DNA from: Desulfosporosinus acididurans
GTDB taxonomy: Bacteria; Bacillota; Desulfitobacteriia; Desulfitobacteriales; Desulfitobacteriaceae
Direction of reading: 5' to 3'
Assembly (NCBI RefSeq): GCF_001029285.1
Contig: NZ_LDZY01000017.1
Location: 30,557 to 94,556 of the forward strand
DNA: 64,000 nt
Below are positions 63,802 through 64,000 of the stretch, one piece after another. A model generated the notes under the pieces. That model made no database searches. It was not told where the DNA came from and saw nothing but the letters and a program-made list of their open reading frames with translations. Numbering within the stretch: the stretch's first letter is position 1; each line of letters opens with the position of its first letter. A program made the position numbers and the translations under genes.

Positions 63802-64000
63802 TTACGCTGCTAAATGCTCAACTGGACGATGAATGTCCTTAATTAGCTTTTCTGGATCGTATTCTGTACCTTTTGTTAATATTGCATAGAACACCCGAAT
63901 TAGTTTACAGCTTAAGGCAATTAGTGATTGTTTCTTCTTCAGGGGATTCTTGATCCTTGTTGTGTAGTAGTTGTGTATCTCTGCAAACTCTGCGTTTTTT
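63802..64000 (-). mobile_element. IS110-family transposase, C-terminal part (cut by window edge)
   Basis: 65 residues plus stop, open to the right edge: NAEFAEIHNYYTTRIKNPLK, then KKQSLIALSCKLIRVFYAIL and TKGTEYDPEKLIKDIHRP. This is the end of the Transposase_20 (IS116/IS110/IS902) domain. These elements encode a DEDD-type recombinase guided by a bridge RNA and leave no inverted repeats. The N-terminal DEDD domain is outside the window, so intactness cannot be judged. Confidence 0.85.

Overview
The window looks like part of a spore-forming, anaerobic Gram-positive chromosome of the Desulfosporosinus/Desulfitobacterium kind (Clostridia, Peptococcaceae sensu lato). This is inferred from the gene set: pyruvate:ferredoxin oxidoreductase, two aryl-sulfate sulfotransferase-like proteins beside thioredoxin and thioredoxin reductase, an orphan 2-hydroxyacyl-CoA dehydratase activase, Crp/Fnr-type regulation, a Spo0E-like protein, YjcZ-like peptides, NifX/DUF5320 proteins, AT-rich DNA and AGGAGG-type ribosome binding sites. 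No rRNA, tRNA, CRISPR array or prophage was seen.

Layout. 1-9.6 kb: the end of a DltB-like MBOAT gene, a response-regulator/PepSY-like deletion chimera, a GltS-like symporter with a C_GCxxG_C_C protein, a pentapeptide-repeat protein, two SAM methyltransferases with an XRE-cupin regulator, an EamA transporter, a thioredoxin-reductase-like flavoprotein without CxxC, and a NimA-like flavoprotein. 10-20.3 kb: lactate permease, an ArsR regulator with a small redox thioredoxin, a split PocR-PAS-GGDEF-HD-GYP sensor, a chemoreceptor, a DsrE/NifX/DUF5320 group and a CBS protein. 20.6-26.6 kb: small membrane proteins, an unknown protein, a DUF4829 lipoprotein, Spo0E-like, an AraC/ABC-2 deletion chimera, YjcZ-like peptides, the orphan activase and a flavodoxin.

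26.6-35.0 kb is the most distinctive part. Seven co-directional, tightly packed genes encode a class A beta-lactamase-like exported hydrolase, a membrane Ser/Thr kinase whose outer domain is a beta-lactamase fold that has lost SxxK, an RDD-FHA membrane protein, a PP2C phosphatase, a vWA-TM-FHA protein, a zinc-ribbon FHA protein and an exported trypsin-like protease with a cytoplasmic FHA domain. Together they look like a complete phosphothreonine relay between the cell envelope and the cytoplasm. 35.2-43.1 kb follows with thioredoxin reductase, thioredoxin, two arylsulfotransferase-like proteins, an MFS transporter and a Crp-family regulator.

43.6-64 kb: an MBL hydrolase, a FemAB-like aminoacyltransferase, a threonine/serine catabolic set (YheO-like regulator, RidA, threonine dehydratase, permease, NifJ), a methyltransferase, DegV, a DUF1275 protein, a MoxR-AAA/vWA operon with a GIY-YIG-like protein, two zinc-ribbon membrane proteins, and the 3' end of an IS110-family transposase.

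Two other themes run through the window. A family of about 75-180 bp repeats with terminal hairpins, possibly non-autonomous IS200/IS605 derivatives, occurs five times between genes. Many genes are decayed or frameshifted: two regulator/other-gene fusions, remnants of DUF92, RNase H and permease genes, and three reading-frame breaks close to short A-runs or stop-start junctions. Some of those breaks could be sequencing errors.
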